Source: Wenzhouxiangella sp. XN79A (lineage in GTDB: Bacteria > Pseudomonadota > Gammaproteobacteria > Xanthomonadales > Wenzhouxiangellaceae). Taken from it: a stretch of 64,000 bases of DNA. Positions 18,064 to 27,530 of this stretch are shown here, one piece after another. The notes under the pieces were generated by a model. The model ran no database searches, was not told where the DNA came from, and was given only the letters and a program-made list of their open reading frames with translations. Both the position numbers and the translations under genes were made by a program. Position 1 is the stretch's first letter; each line of letters starts with the position of its first letter. Location: NCBI RefSeq assembly GCF_012272825.1, contig NZ_JAAWWS010000153.1, positions 62,001 to 126,000 on the forward strand, written 5' to 3'.

Positions 18064-19202
18064 AGCGCTGCGCCGCGTGGGCGCTGGTGGCCGCGCTGGC
18101 GCTGCCCGGGCTCGCCCTGGCCCAGCCGCGCGACCCGGCCGAGGTCGAAGCCGAGCTGGCCGAACTGCGCAGCCAGATCGAGTCCATCGCCGCCCAGCTC
18201 GCCGAACAGCGCGAAACCGAACAGGCCGAGCAGGCCGCGCTGGCCGGGATCGAGCGAGAACTGGCCGGGCTGGCCCGCACCCTGCGCGAAACCGAGACCG
18301 CGCTGACCCGGGTGCGCGGCGAGATCCAGGACCTGCAGGACGAGGCCGGATCGCTGCAATCGGCGATCGAAACCCAGCGCGAGCGACTGGCCGACCAGCT
18401 GCAGGCCGCCTACCGGCTGGGTTCCCAGTCACGCCTGCGCACCCTGCTCAATGCCGAGGACCCGAACCGGATCTCGCGCCAGCTGGCGATGCACGGCTAC
18501 CTGGGCCGGGCCCGCGCCGAGCTGGTCGACGCGCTGGTCGACAACGAGCGCGAACTGGCCCGGGTGCTGACCACCACCCGCGAGCGTGAGCTCGAACTCG
18601 AGCAGCTCGGCGAACGTCAGCGCGCGGCGCTGGCCGCACAGCAGGACGCCCGCGAAGCCCGCGAACGGGCGTTGGCCGACCTGGCCCGGCGGATCCGCAG
18701 CGACGAGGCACAGCTGGCCGAGCGCCGGGCGGCCGCGGCCGAACTGCAGGACCTGCTCGAGCGACTTTCCAGTGTGCTGGCCGACATCCCGCCGGAACTC
18801 GCCGCACGCCCGTTCGGCGACCTGCGCGGCGCGCTGCCGATGCCGCTGGACGGCCCGGTCCGGGCCGCCTATGCCGATCGTCGCAACGCCGACAGCGCCT
18901 GGCTGGGCTGGCTGATCGAGGCCGAGACCGGCGACGAGGTGCGCGCCGTCGCCTATGGTCGGGTGGCCTACGCCGACTGGCTGCGCGGCTACGGAATGAT
19001 GCTGATCCTCGACCACGGCGACGGCTGGATGACCCTGTACGGGCACAACCAGGCGCTGCTGGCCGATGTCGGCGACTGGGTCGAACCGGGCCAGGCCGTC
19101 GCCCTGGCCGGGGCCTCCGGTGGCGAGGGCGCCACCGGGCTGTACTTCCAGCTGCGCCACCAGGGCGAGCCGGTCGACCCGGCCGGCTGGCTGGATCGCT
19201 GA
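18060..19202 (+). CDS. envC: Murein hydrolase activator EnvC (coiled coil plus degenerate LytM domain)
   Basis: A 380-residue periplasmic protein. It has a signal peptide (residues 1-22, ending ALAQ), a long Glu/Ala/Leu/Arg-rich coiled coil to about residue 245, then a LytM/M23 domain. The domain keeps the fold markers (VRAVAYGRVAYADWLRGYGMMLILDHGDGWMTLYGHNQ) but lacks the HxH zinc motif: where active enzymes have HLHFE it reads LYFQLRHQG. This is the EnvC type, which activates amidases at the division site instead of cutting peptidoglycan. It is coupled to gpmI by an ATGA overlap and converges on the AbgT gene 14 bases away. Confidence 0.88.
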   Translation: MKRCAAWALVAALALPGLALAQPRDPAEVEAELAELRSQIESIAAQLAEQRETEQAEQAALAGIERELAGLARTLRETETALTRVRGEIQDLQDEAGSLQSAIETQRERLADQLQAAYRLGSQSRLRTLLNAEDPNRISRQLAMHGYLGRARAELVDALVDNERELARVLTTTRERELELEQLGERQRAALAAQQDAREARERALADLARRIRSDEAQLAERRAAAAELQDLLERLSSVLADIPPELAARPFGDLRGALPMPLDGPVRAAYADRRNADSAWLGWLIEAETGDEVRAVAYGRVAYADWLRGYGMMLILDHGDGWMTLYGHNQALLADVGDWVEPGQAVALAGASGGEGATGLYFQLRHQGEPVDPAGWLDR

Positions 19203-19216
19203 TTCGCCCCGCTGCG

Positions 19217-20800
19217 TTACGGGTAGACGTAGCCGGCCTGCAGACCCAGCGGCAGCCCCAGCGCCCAGTACAGCAGCAGGAATGCGGTCCAGAGCACCGC
19301 CAGCGCGATCGCGTACGGCAACATCATGGAGATCAGCGTGCCGATGCCCGCGCCCTTGGAATAGCGCGTGCAGAACACCACGATCAGCGGAAAGTACGGC
19401 AGCAGCGGCGTGATGATGTTGGAGCTCGAATCCCCGACGCGGTATGCGGCTTGAGTCAACTCCGGGGAAATCCCCAGCCGCATCAGCATCGGCACGAAGA
19501 TGGGCGCGATGATCAACCACTTGGCCGAGGCGGAGCCAACGAACAGATTGACCATGATGGTCAACCCGATGATGCCGACGATCGTGAACTGAGCTGGAAG
19601 CTCCAGACTGCCCAACCAGTCGGCGCCGTTGATCGCGAGCAGCAGACCGAGGTTCGAATTGGTGAAGGCGGCGATGAACTGGGCGGCGAAGAACGCCATC
19701 ACGATGTAGTAGCCCATCGATTCCATGGACTTGCTCATCCCGGTGACGATGTCCCTGTGGCTATCGATCGTTCCGGCGACGTAGCCGTAGACCACGCCGG
19801 GAATCAGGAAGAACAGGAAGATCAGCGGCACGATCGAGCGCATCAGCGGCGAGCCGAACGAGGTCACACTCTGAAAGAAGGTCAGCGCGGGATCCGGATC
19901 GCGCAGTGGTGACCCGGGGATCAGGACCGCGACGGTCACCAGGATCGCGGCAAGCGCGATGCTTGCAGTCGCCCATTTCAGGCCTTTCGACTCGGCGGGC
20001 GTCAATTCTTCGAGTGTGGGCATGTCGGACATATCGCCGTCGACCGGCGTGTCCTTGGCCAGGCGCGGTTCGATCACCTTGTCGGTCAGCCACCAACCGA
20101 CCGCGACGATCAGTAGCGACGATGCGGCCATGAAGCCCCAATTGGCCAGTGGATTGATGTAGAGATCCGGGTCGAGGACCTGCCCGGCTTCCTGGGTGAT
20201 GCCAGCCAGCAACGGATCGATCGCGGAGGGCACCAGATTGGCGGAGAATCCGCCCGACACGCCGGCGAAGGCCGCTGCGATCCCGGCCAGGGGATGACGT
20301 CCGGCGGCGTAGAACATGACCGCCCCGAGTGGAATGACCACCACGTAGCCGGCATCGACCACGATATTGCTCAGAATCGCGATCAGGATCAGCATCGGGG
20401 TCAGCAGCCGAATCGAGGTCCAGCCGAGCAGCTTGCGCAGGGCCGCGCTGACGAAACCCGTGTGCTCGGCGACGCCGACCCCGAGAAGCGCCACCAGAAC
20501 GATCCCGAGCGGTGCGAAGTTGACGAACACCGAGACCATGTTGACCAGGAAATTCACCATCTGGTCGCCGGCGAGCTGGTTGACCACCTGAATCGGTTCG
20601 CCGGTACTCGGGTGAATCGCGTTGAAGGTGAATTGAGCCAGGATGGCCGAGGCGATCCAGACCACGATCATCAGAAGGAAGAACAGAACCGCCGGATCGG
20701 GCAGCCTGTTGCCGACGACTTCGATGAAATTCAGCGCACGATTCAGCCAGCCGTCGTTGGTACCGGGCCGATCGGCCGGTGTGGGTTCGGTGGTATTCAT
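19217..20800 (-). CDS. AbgT-family transporter (first of two)
   Basis: A 527-residue inner-membrane protein with about 12 hydrophobic segments. The family was named for p-aminobenzoyl-glutamate uptake, and some members export sulfonamides by proton antiport. Clear family blocks are NRLPDPAVLFFLLMIVVW near the N-terminus, the DAGYVVVIPLGAVMF and AGVSGGFSANLVPSAIDPLLAG hairpin region, and the second hairpin VGDSSSNIITPLLPYFPLIV. A paralogue lies at 51939-53474. No abgA/abgB peptidase genes are adjacent, so the substrate cannot be inferred from context. It is probably monocistronic. Confidence 0.88.
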   Translation of the reverse strand: MNTTEPTPADRPGTNDGWLNRALNFIEVVGNRLPDPAVLFFLLMIVVWIASAILAQFTFNAIHPSTGEPIQVVNQLAGDQMVNFLVNMVSVFVNFAPLGIVLVALLGVGVAEHTGFVSAALRKLLGWTSIRLLTPMLILIAILSNIVVDAGYVVVIPLGAVMFYAAGRHPLAGIAAAFAGVSGGFSANLVPSAIDPLLAGITQEAGQVLDPDLYINPLANWGFMAASSLLIVAVGWWLTDKVIEPRLAKDTPVDGDMSDMPTLEELTPAESKGLKWATASIALAAILVTVAVLIPGSPLRDPDPALTFFQSVTSFGSPLMRSIVPLIFLFFLIPGVVYGYVAGTIDSHRDIVTGMSKSMESMGYYIVMAFFAAQFIAAFTNSNLGLLLAINGADWLGSLELPAQFTIVGIIGLTIMVNLFVGSASAKWLIIAPIFVPMLMRLGISPELTQAAYRVGDSSSNIITPLLPYFPLIVVFCTRYSKGAGIGTLISMMLPYAIALAVLWTAFLLLYWALGLPLGLQAGYVYP

Positions 20801-20923
20801 TCCGGCAGGTTCCCCGTGGAGTCGTTGTTGTGGATGGGTCGGGCCCGACGCCGGACGACATCGAGCGGCGGAAAAACTACCACAACCGGTCGCCCCGGGC
20901 CACCGCAGGCCCGGACGGACGGG

Positions 20924-21232
20924 TTACCGCTTGCGGCCGGGACCGTCCAGCGGCAACGGCGTGACCTTCTCGCCGCTGGTCCGGTCGCGGATCACGCTGG
21001 TTCCGCGCTTGCGCACTTTCTCGACCCGGACCACCGACTGTATCGGCAGCAGCAACTCCTCGGTGTCGCGGAATTCCTCGCGCATCCGCTCCTCGACCGG
21101 GTCGACGACCACGCCGCTGTCGGCGAACTGCAGCCCGGCGGCAGTGATGAAGCCGTACAGGTGTGCGCTGTCGACGCGTTGAGCGAACAGTTCGTAGACC
21201 TTGCCCTGATTGAAGAACACGATCTTGTACAT
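20924..21232 (-). CDS. DUF1820 family protein
   Basis: A 102-residue cytoplasmic protein of unknown function. It begins MYKIVFFNQGKVYELFAQRVDSAHLYGFI, the conserved start of the DUF1820 family of gammaproteobacteria, and ends in a basic tail. It contains VVVDPVEERMREEF and a VIRVEKV-like strand block, suggesting a small all-beta fold; that is inference. It is the last member of the gspA-gspB-rhomboid strand run, 42 bases after the rhomboid stop. Confidence 0.75.
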   Translation of the reverse strand: MYKIVFFNQGKVYELFAQRVDSAHLYGFITAAGLQFADSGVVVDPVEERMREEFRDTEELLLPIQSVVRVEKVRKRGTSVIRDRTSGEKVTPLPLDGPGRKR

Positions 21233-21274
21233 GACAGTCTCCGATGCGGATTCGCAGGGTCGATCGAGCCGGCG

Positions 21275-21946
21275 TCAACGCCGGCCGAACAGTCGGAACA
21301 GGCCGGCCGTGGTCAGACCGGCGAAGAAGCCCGCGACGTGGGTCCACCACGCCACGGCACCCGACATGGGGCCGAACACCCAGTACAGCAACTGCAGCGT
21401 GAACCACGAACCGATGACCAGCAGCGCCGGGATCCGCGCGAACTGCAAGAACAGCCCCAGCGGCAGCCACACGCCCAGGCGCCGGGTCGGGAACAGCCCC
21501 AGGTACAGGCCGATGATTGCCGAGACACCGCCGCTGGCACCGACCACCACGCGCTCGAGTTCCGGCGTGCCGACGACCACCGACAGGTTGGCCACGCCAC
21601 CGAGCAGCACGAAGGCGACCAGGAAACGGAAGCCCCCGATCGCCCGCTCGACCGGAATCCCGAACACCCACAGATAGGCAAGATTGCCGCCGAGGTGCAG
21701 CCCGCTGCCGTGCACGAACAGGGCCGTCAGCAGCCCCAGTGCGCGCAGCGGTTCACCCTGCCCGCCCAGCACCTCGGCCAGATCGACCGGCGAGAAGCCG
21801 AGCGCCGCCTGGCGGGTCGCGGCGCCTTCGACCGGCAGTACGGCATCGAACACGGCCACCGCCACCAGCACCACGGACAGCCCGATCACGCTGACCGGGA
21901 ATCGGCCGTCCGAACGCCGATCCCCGGTACCGCGGACCACGTTCAC
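21275..21946 (-). CDS. Rhomboid-family intramembrane serine protease
   Basis: A 223-residue membrane protein with about six transmembrane helices. Catalytic features are intact: HLGGN with the oxyanion His84/Asn88, the nucleophile Ser138 in GASGGVSAIIG, and the general base His203 in WWTHVAGFFAG. It starts at a GTG (21946) overlapping the stop of the GspB-like gene (GTGA), so it is translationally coupled to it. The active-site context is that of ordinary rhomboids rather than rhombosortases, whose serine loop I recall as GxSGxxHG. Natural substrates are unknown. The link to secretion accessory genes is noteworthy. Confidence 0.85.
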   Translation of the reverse strand: MNVVRGTGDRRSDGRFPVSVIGLSVVLVAVAVFDAVLPVEGAATRQAALGFSPVDLAEVLGGQGEPLRALGLLTALFVHGSGLHLGGNLAYLWVFGIPVERAIGGFRFLVAFVLLGGVANLSVVVGTPELERVVVGASGGVSAIIGLYLGLFPTRRLGVWLPLGLFLQFARIPALLVIGSWFTLQLLYWVFGPMSGAVAWWTHVAGFFAGLTTAGLFRLFGRR

Positions 21947-22812
21947 TCGATCCAGATCCGGTAGTCGCGGAACTCGACGACCACACCGCCCCTGCGGATC
22001 TCGGCCAGGCGCACGCCCTCGGCCACGGTGTCGCCCTCGCCGTAGCGCTCGCCGCCGATCAGCACGAAGCGGGCCGCCGGATCGCTGGCGAAGACATGCA
22101 CCGCGAGATCGATATCGGGAAATTCGCCGCGCAGCGCGGCCGGCAGCTCCCACGGGTTGATCGCGTTGGCGCGCGGATCCCGTACCGCGGGGTCAGCCGG
22201 TATCGGAGGCGATGCCGATGCGTTCGGTCCGACCGGCGCGGCCGACTCCGGCGACAGGTCGGGCGGCTGGGACCGCGACGGCTCCGACCAGCGCCCGGCG
22301 CGCTCGGGCTCGGCGGGTGGGGGCGGCTCTGCGGCACCGGCAGGAACAACGCCCGGTCCGGAATCGTTCCGCCCGGCGAGCCGGTCGGGTGCCGGGCCGG
22401 CGGCTTCCGGACCCGGAGCGTCGGGCTCGGCGGCTCGCCGCATGGTTTCCGCCGCCGCGACCGTCGGTGCCGGATCCTGCACGGCTTCGACCGCCGGCGG
22501 GCGACGGTAGGCATCGGCGCGCAGCGCGCGCTCGTCCGGGGTGGCAACGACGGCCGGCGCGGAGGCCAGCGACGAACCGTTGGCCGGCGCCGGCTCGTTG
22601 CCGCCCGGCAATCCCGGCGCGCCGAGCATCCACCAGGCCGCGGCCGCCACGACCAGCGCAGCGAGCAGCAGCAGCATGGTGCGCCGACCGAATCGGCCCG
22701 GCGGCGGCGCCGATCTCCCGGCCGAGGGCCCGGTCGGCAAGCCCAGCGGAGGCGAGGAGCTGCGCTGGCGGCGTTGTTCGGACTTGCGCAGGGCATCGAG
22801 CAGCAGCGACAT
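21943..22812 (-). CDS. gspB: GspB-like type II secretion accessory protein
   Basis: 289 residues. It starts with MSLLLDALRKSEQRRQ, the common cytoplasmic start of GspB/MshK-like proteins. One transmembrane helix follows (about residues 47-66), then a long Pro/Ala-rich linker. The C-terminal GspB domain runs from INPWELPAALRGEFPDIDLAVHVFASDPAARFVLI to RIWIE. With GspA it is thought to help the outer-membrane secretin pass through or assemble in peptidoglycan. Its ATG overlaps the gspA stop (TGATG) and its own stop overlaps the rhomboid start. No other gsp genes are in the window. Confidence 0.85.
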   Translation of the reverse strand: MSLLLDALRKSEQRRQRSSSPPLGLPTGPSAGRSAPPPGRFGRRTMLLLLAALVVAAAAWWMLGAPGLPGGNEPAPANGSSLASAPAVVATPDERALRADAYRRPPAVEAVQDPAPTVAAAETMRRAAEPDAPGPEAAGPAPDRLAGRNDSGPGVVPAGAAEPPPPAEPERAGRWSEPSRSQPPDLSPESAAPVGPNASASPPIPADPAVRDPRANAINPWELPAALRGEFPDIDLAVHVFASDPAARFVLIGGERYGEGDTVAEGVRLAEIRRGGVVVEFRDYRIWIE

Positions 22813-24338
22813 CAGGCGTCCCCCCCGGCCGAATCGTTCGGCGCGGTCAGGTACAGCCGGGTGACCGGGCCGACCATGCCGTCGACGCGCAGGCCATGGC
22901 GGCGCTGGAAGCCGCGCACCCAGGTCTCGAACTCGTCATCGTAGTCCGGGCCGACGGCGCCGGTCCACGGCCGGTCGGCGAGCGCGGCGGCGGCCTGCTT
23001 GATCTCGCCGATGGCCGGATCGACATCGCCGTTGCGCCAGACCCGGCCGGAATCCGGCCAGACCACGTGGAAATCGCCGAGCCACCGGGCCTCGACCGCA
23101 TCGGCCGGGACCCGGAATTCCTGGCCGGACTGGCGGATGCGCAGCTGGCGCTCACCGAGCGCCACCAACAGCACCAGCGCATCGTCGGGCTCGGTCAGGC
23201 GCAGCACCACCGGCCGGCCGAGCGTGCGGATCAAGGCCAGGTTGCCGCGCAGCCGGTGGCAGGCCAGGCCTTCGGCAAACTGCTCGTCGCAGGCCCGGCG
23301 GACCAGCTCGACGTCGACGTCCGGCCACAGCGCAGCGGTTTCGCGCCACGCGTCCCGGGCCGTCGCCGCGTCGAGCACCGGTTTCCAGGTCGGCACCGGA
23401 TCGTCGGCCGGGGGTTCGGGCATCCGGTTCAGCGACCAGACCATGCCGGCGGCGACCGCCAGGACCAGCACGACCGCGACCAGCGACAGGGTGCCGGTCA
23501 GGCGCCGCCGGCCGCCCTCCTCGTCGCCGACCACCACCTCGCCGGCGGCCCGGTTGACCAGCTTGGGCGAAATCCGGTCGGTTTCCTCGGCGTAGCCGGC
23601 CATCAGCGCCCGATCCGCGATGATGTTGATCAGGCGCGGCACGCCGCCCGAAACGTGGTGCAGCGTGCGCAGGGCGGCCGGCGTGAACGGACAGCGCGCA
23701 GCGCCGGCGATGCGAATCCGGTGGCGCACGTACTCGGCGGTCTCGGCCTGCCCCAGCGGCGCCAGGTGATAGCGCGCGGTGATTCGCTGGGCCAGCTGGC
23801 GCAACGACGGTCGCGAAAGCAGCTCGCGCAGCTCGGGCTGGCCGAGCAGGATGATCTGCAGCAGCTTGTCGGTGGCCGTCTCGAGGTTGGTCAGCAGGCG
23901 CACCTGCTCCAGCGTCTCGCGGCTCATGTTCTGGGCCTCGTCGACGATGAGCACCGCTCGCTCGCCATCGGCGTGGATTGCCAGCAGCCGGCGGTTGAGC
24001 CGCTCGTTGAGATCCTCCAGGCTGCCGTCGGAGTCGTCCAGCGGCACTTCCAGCTCGCGGCAGACCGCGCGCAGCAGTTCGCGCGGCTCCAGCATCGGGT
24101 TGAGCACCAGCGCGATGTGGGTCTTCTCGGGCACCTGCTCGAGCAGCAGGCGGCACAAGGTGGTCTTGCCGGTCCCGACTTCGCCGGTCAGCTGGACGAA
24201 TCCCCCGCTGCCGCCCCGACCGATGCCGTACAGCAGGTGGGCCAGCGCATCCTGGTGGCGCTGGCTCAGATAGACGAAACGCGGATCCGGCGTGATCGAG
24301 AACGGCCGCTCTTCGAGTCCGTAGAACTGTTCATACAT
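22812..24338 (-). CDS. gspA: GspA/ExeA-like AAA ATPase with peptidoglycan-binding domain
   Basis: 508 residues in three parts. A cytoplasmic AAA ATPase (about residues 1-265) has Walker A GEVGTGKTT (52-60), a Walker B with LIVDEAQNM and an FSITPDPRFVYLS start block. One transmembrane helix (about 280-300) follows. The periplasmic part ends in a peptidoglycan-binding domain (about 430-500; GPDYDDEFETWVRGFQRRHGLRVDGMVGPVTR). This is the ExeA/GspA layout, working with GspB/ExeB on secretin assembly. I prefer the ATG at 24338 (MYEQFYGLEERPF), the usual start of the family, over a GTG at 24353. Confidence 0.88.
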   Translation of the reverse strand: MYEQFYGLEERPFSITPDPRFVYLSQRHQDALAHLLYGIGRGGSGGFVQLTGEVGTGKTTLCRLLLEQVPEKTHIALVLNPMLEPRELLRAVCRELEVPLDDSDGSLEDLNERLNRRLLAIHADGERAVLIVDEAQNMSRETLEQVRLLTNLETATDKLLQIILLGQPELRELLSRPSLRQLAQRITARYHLAPLGQAETAEYVRHRIRIAGAARCPFTPAALRTLHHVSGGVPRLINIIADRALMAGYAEETDRISPKLVNRAAGEVVVGDEEGGRRRLTGTLSLVAVVLVLAVAAGMVWSLNRMPEPPADDPVPTWKPVLDAATARDAWRETAALWPDVDVELVRRACDEQFAEGLACHRLRGNLALIRTLGRPVVLRLTEPDDALVLLVALGERQLRIRQSGQEFRVPADAVEARWLGDFHVVWPDSGRVWRNGDVDPAIGEIKQAAAALADRPWTGAVGPDYDDEFETWVRGFQRRHGLRVDGMVGPVTRLYLTAPNDSAGGDA

Positions 24339-24374
24339 GGCAGATGGGTTCACGCCCGGGTCGTTGCGTCATGG

Positions 24375-27300
24375 TCAGTCCGACAGCACCATCAGCGAAG
24401 CGTTGCCTCCGACCGCCGCGGTGTTGATCGTCCGGGTGCGCTCGACCGCGAACCGCGGCAGGTAGTGCGGCCCACCCGCCTTCGGCCCGGTACCGGACAG
24501 CCCTTCGCCGCCGAACGGCTGCACGCCGACGACCGCGCCGGTCATGTTGCGGTTGACGTAGGCGTTGCCGGCCCGGACCTGGCGACAGAGCGTCTGCTGG
24601 ACCCGATCGATCCGGCTGTGGACCCCGAAGGTCAGACCGAAGCCGGTGCCGTTGATGGCCTCGACGACCCGATCGATGTCGCGGGCGCGGTAGCGGGCCA
24701 CGTGCAGGATCGGACCGAACACCTCGCCGTCGAGCTGTTCGATACCGCGGATCTCGTAGGCGCGCGGTGCGAACCAGTACCCCTGCGGGCGGGCGCCGTG
24801 CATCGGCACGCGGGCCAGGCAACTCGCCTCGCGCTCCATCCGGTCGGCATGCCGCTGCAGCATGTCGTGCTGCGCGCCATCGATGACCGGGCCGATGTCG
24901 CAGTCCAGCGTGCCCGGCCAGCCGACCCGGAGTTCCTGCATCGCACCGGCGAGCATCCGGAACACGTGGTCGGCCACGTCGTCCTGTACATAGAGCATGC
25001 GCAGCGCCGAGCAGCGCTGACCGGCCGAAAGGAACGCCGACTGGATGACGTCGCGCACGACCTGCTCGGCCAGCGCCGAGGAATCGACGATCATCGCGTT
25101 CTGACCGCCGGTCTCGGCGATCAGCGTGGCCAACGGCCCGTCGCGCTCGGCCAGCGTGCGATTGATGGCGCGTGCGGTCCCCGTCGAGCCGGTGAACGCG
25201 ACCCCGGCGATGCGCGGATCGCGGGTCAGCGCCGCGCCCAGCGCGCCGTCGCCGGGCAGCAGTTGCAGCACCGGCTTCGGCACACCGGCCTCGTACATCA
25301 GTTCCACGGCCCGGGCGGCGATCAGCGGGGTCTGCTCGGCCGGCTTGGCGATCACCGCGTTGCCGGCGACCAGCGCCGCGACCACCTGGCCGGTGAAGAT
25401 CGCCAGCGGAAAATTCCATGGACTGATGCAGACGAACACGCCGCGACCGTGCAGCGACATCTCGTTGTGCTCGCCGGTCGGCCCCGGCAGCACCGTCGGC
25501 TCGGCGAACTGCTGGCGCGCCTGCATCGCGTAATAGCGACAGAAATCAGCCGCCTCGCGAACCTCGGCGACGCCGTCTCGCAGCGACTTTCCGGCCTCGC
25601 GCACGCACAGTGCCATCAGCTCACCGCGGTGCGCCTCGAGCCGGTCGGCGATCCGGTCGAGAAGTTCGGCCCGCTCGATCGCCGGGGTGGCGTCCCATTC
25701 GCGCTGCGCCGCCAGCGCGGCGTCGATCGCGGGCGTCGCGGCGTCGGCCGTGGCGACGGCGACTTCGCCGACCTCGTCATCGCGGTCGGCCGGCGAGCGA
25801 ACCCGGCGCGGCGGTTCCGACGGCAGCCCGTCGACGCCCATCGGAATGGCGGTCCAGGTCGAACGGCCATCGCCGCGCATCTGCTCGGCCAGCGACTCCA
25901 GCGCGGTCTGGCTGGCGAAGTTGATTCCGGAGGAATTGCGCCGCTCGCGGCCGAACAGGTCCACCGGCAGGGGAATCCGCGGATGCCGCAGGGTCTCGAA
26001 GCCGCGCACGGCTTCGATCGGGTCGGACACCACCTCGGCCGGCGGCAGCTTCTCGTCGACGATGCGATTGACGAACGACGTGTTGGCCCCGTTCTCGAGC
26101 AGCCGGCGGACCAGGTAGGGCAGCAGGTCCTTGTGGTTGCCGACCGGGGCGTAGACCCGGCAGTGGCCGTTGAACCGGCCGCTGTCGAGCACCTCTTCAT
26201 ACAGTTCACGGCCCATGCCGTGAAGTCGCTGGTATTCGAAATCGGTCCGCTCGCCGGCCAGCGCGTTGATCGCACAGATGGTGTGGGCATTGTGGGTGGC
26301 GAACTGCGGATAGAACGCGTCGCGAGCCTCGAGCAGGCGCCGCGCACAGGCCAGGTAGCTGACGTCGGTATTCGGCTTGCGGCTGAACACCGGGTAGCCT
26401 TCGTGGCCTTCGACCTGGGCGAACTTGATCTCGGTGTCCCAGTAGGCGCCCTTGACCAGCCGGATCGGAATCCGGTGGCCGGTCCGCCCGGCCTGCGCCT
26501 CCAGCCAGGCGATCGCCGTCCAGGCGCGCTTCTGGTAGGCCTGCAGGGCCAGTCCGAACCCGTCCCAGCCGGCCAGCGATTCGTCCTCGAGCACCGCGGC
26601 GAACACATCCAGCGACAGCATCAGGCGCTCGGCCTCCTCGGCATCGACGGTCAGCGCGATGCCGGCCTGCCGGGCCCGTTGCGCGAGATCGAGCAGGACC
26701 GGGGTCAGTTCCGCGAGCACGCGCTGGCGCTGGGCCGGCTCGTAGCGCGGATGCAGTGCCGACAGCTTGACCGAAATGCTCGGCGCGTCGAACACGTCGC
26801 GACCGTCGTGGCGCTGGCCGATCGCGTCGATCGCATCGGCATAGGCCCGGCGATACCGCTCGGCGTCGTCGGCCGTCAACGCGGCCTCGCCGAGCATATC
26901 GAAGGAATAGCGGAACTGCCGATTGCCCTTCCGGCCGGCACGTTCCATCGCCTCCTTGATGGTCCGGCCCATGACGTACTGGTGGCCCATGATCCGCATG
27001 GCCTGGCGAATCGCCATGCGCACCACAGGCTCGCCCGACTTGTTGGCCATCCGGGCCAGCACCGAGGAGACATCGCGGCGCGTCGAGCGGCCGACCCGGA
27101 CCAGCCGGCCGGTCAGCATCAGGCCCCAGGTGGAGGCGTTGACGAACAGCGACTCGCTCTTGCCGAGATGGGACTCCCAGTCGGCGTCGGACAATTTGTC
27201 GGCGATCAGGCGCTCGGCGGTGTCGGAATCGGGGATCCGCAGCAGTGCTTCGGCCAGGCACATCAGCACCACGCCCTCCTCGGAGGAGAGGTCGTACTCG

Positions 27301-27530
27301 CGCATGAAGGCTTCCATCGCGCCCTGGTCGTCGGCGCGCCGGCGAACCTGCTCGACCAGCGCGACCGCCTGGTCGCCGATCGCGGCGCGCGCGGCTTCGT
27401 CGAGCCCGATCGCGGCGAGCATCCGGGGCACGTGGTCGTCCTCGGGAACGGCCCAGGCCTGGTCCATCGCCCGCCGCAGCGGCTCGTCGGGAAACGGCTC
27501 CCGGATCACGAACGGAAACTCCGCGCTCAT
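24375..27530 (-). CDS. putA: Bifunctional proline dehydrogenase / P5C dehydrogenase PutA (short form)
   Basis: 1051 residues. It oxidises proline to glutamate: FAD-dependent proline dehydrogenase in the first half, NAD-dependent aldehyde dehydrogenase in the second. The PRODH barrel shows SVKLSALHPRYE, TVDAEEAERLMLSLDVF, RLVKGAYWDTEIK and ATHNAHTI. The ALDH part shows FPLAIFTGQVVAALVAGN, the general-base Glu near residue 807 (IAETGGQNAM) and the nucleophile Cys near 840 (SAGQRCSALRM). It lacks the N-terminal ribbon-helix-helix repressor domain of E. coli PutA (1320 residues), so it is not a self-repressor. The start is the ATG giving MSAEFPFVIREP; the upstream extension is not family-like. 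It runs divergently from the cox operon. Confidence 0.94.
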   Translation of the reverse strand: MSAEFPFVIREPFPDEPLRRAMDQAWAVPEDDHVPRMLAAIGLDEAARAAIGDQAVALVEQVRRRADDQGAMEAFMREYDLSSEEGVVLMCLAEALLRIPDSDTAERLIADKLSDADWESHLGKSESLFVNASTWGLMLTGRLVRVGRSTRRDVSSVLARMANKSGEPVVRMAIRQAMRIMGHQYVMGRTIKEAMERAGRKGNRQFRYSFDMLGEAALTADDAERYRRAYADAIDAIGQRHDGRDVFDAPSISVKLSALHPRYEPAQRQRVLAELTPVLLDLAQRARQAGIALTVDAEEAERLMLSLDVFAAVLEDESLAGWDGFGLALQAYQKRAWTAIAWLEAQAGRTGHRIPIRLVKGAYWDTEIKFAQVEGHEGYPVFSRKPNTDVSYLACARRLLEARDAFYPQFATHNAHTICAINALAGERTDFEYQRLHGMGRELYEEVLDSGRFNGHCRVYAPVGNHKDLLPYLVRRLLENGANTSFVNRIVDEKLPPAEVVSDPIEAVRGFETLRHPRIPLPVDLFGRERRNSSGINFASQTALESLAEQMRGDGRSTWTAIPMGVDGLPSEPPRRVRSPADRDDEVGEVAVATADAATPAIDAALAAQREWDATPAIERAELLDRIADRLEAHRGELMALCVREAGKSLRDGVAEVREAADFCRYYAMQARQQFAEPTVLPGPTGEHNEMSLHGRGVFVCISPWNFPLAIFTGQVVAALVAGNAVIAKPAEQTPLIAARAVELMYEAGVPKPVLQLLPGDGALGAALTRDPRIAGVAFTGSTGTARAINRTLAERDGPLATLIAETGGQNAMIVDSSALAEQVVRDVIQSAFLSAGQRCSALRMLYVQDDVADHVFRMLAGAMQELRVGWPGTLDCDIGPVIDGAQHDMLQRHADRMEREASCLARVPMHGARPQGYWFAPRAYEIRGIEQLDGEVFGPILHVARYRARDIDRVVEAINGTGFGLTFGVHSRIDRVQQTLCRQVRAGNAYVNRNMTGAVVGVQPFGGEGLSGTGPKAGGPHYLPRFAVERTRTINTAAVGGNASLMVLSD

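Noticed and set aside
18060-19202. Active M23 peptidase call for the gpmI-linked protein
   Set aside because: The HxH zinc motif is replaced (LYFQLRHQ region), which fits an EnvC-type activator and not an enzyme.
21275-21946. Rhombosortase (GlyGly-CTERM processing) assignment for the rhomboid
   Set aside because: The serine loop is GASGG as in general rhomboids, and no GlyGly-CTERM tail is seen on the window's exported proteins.
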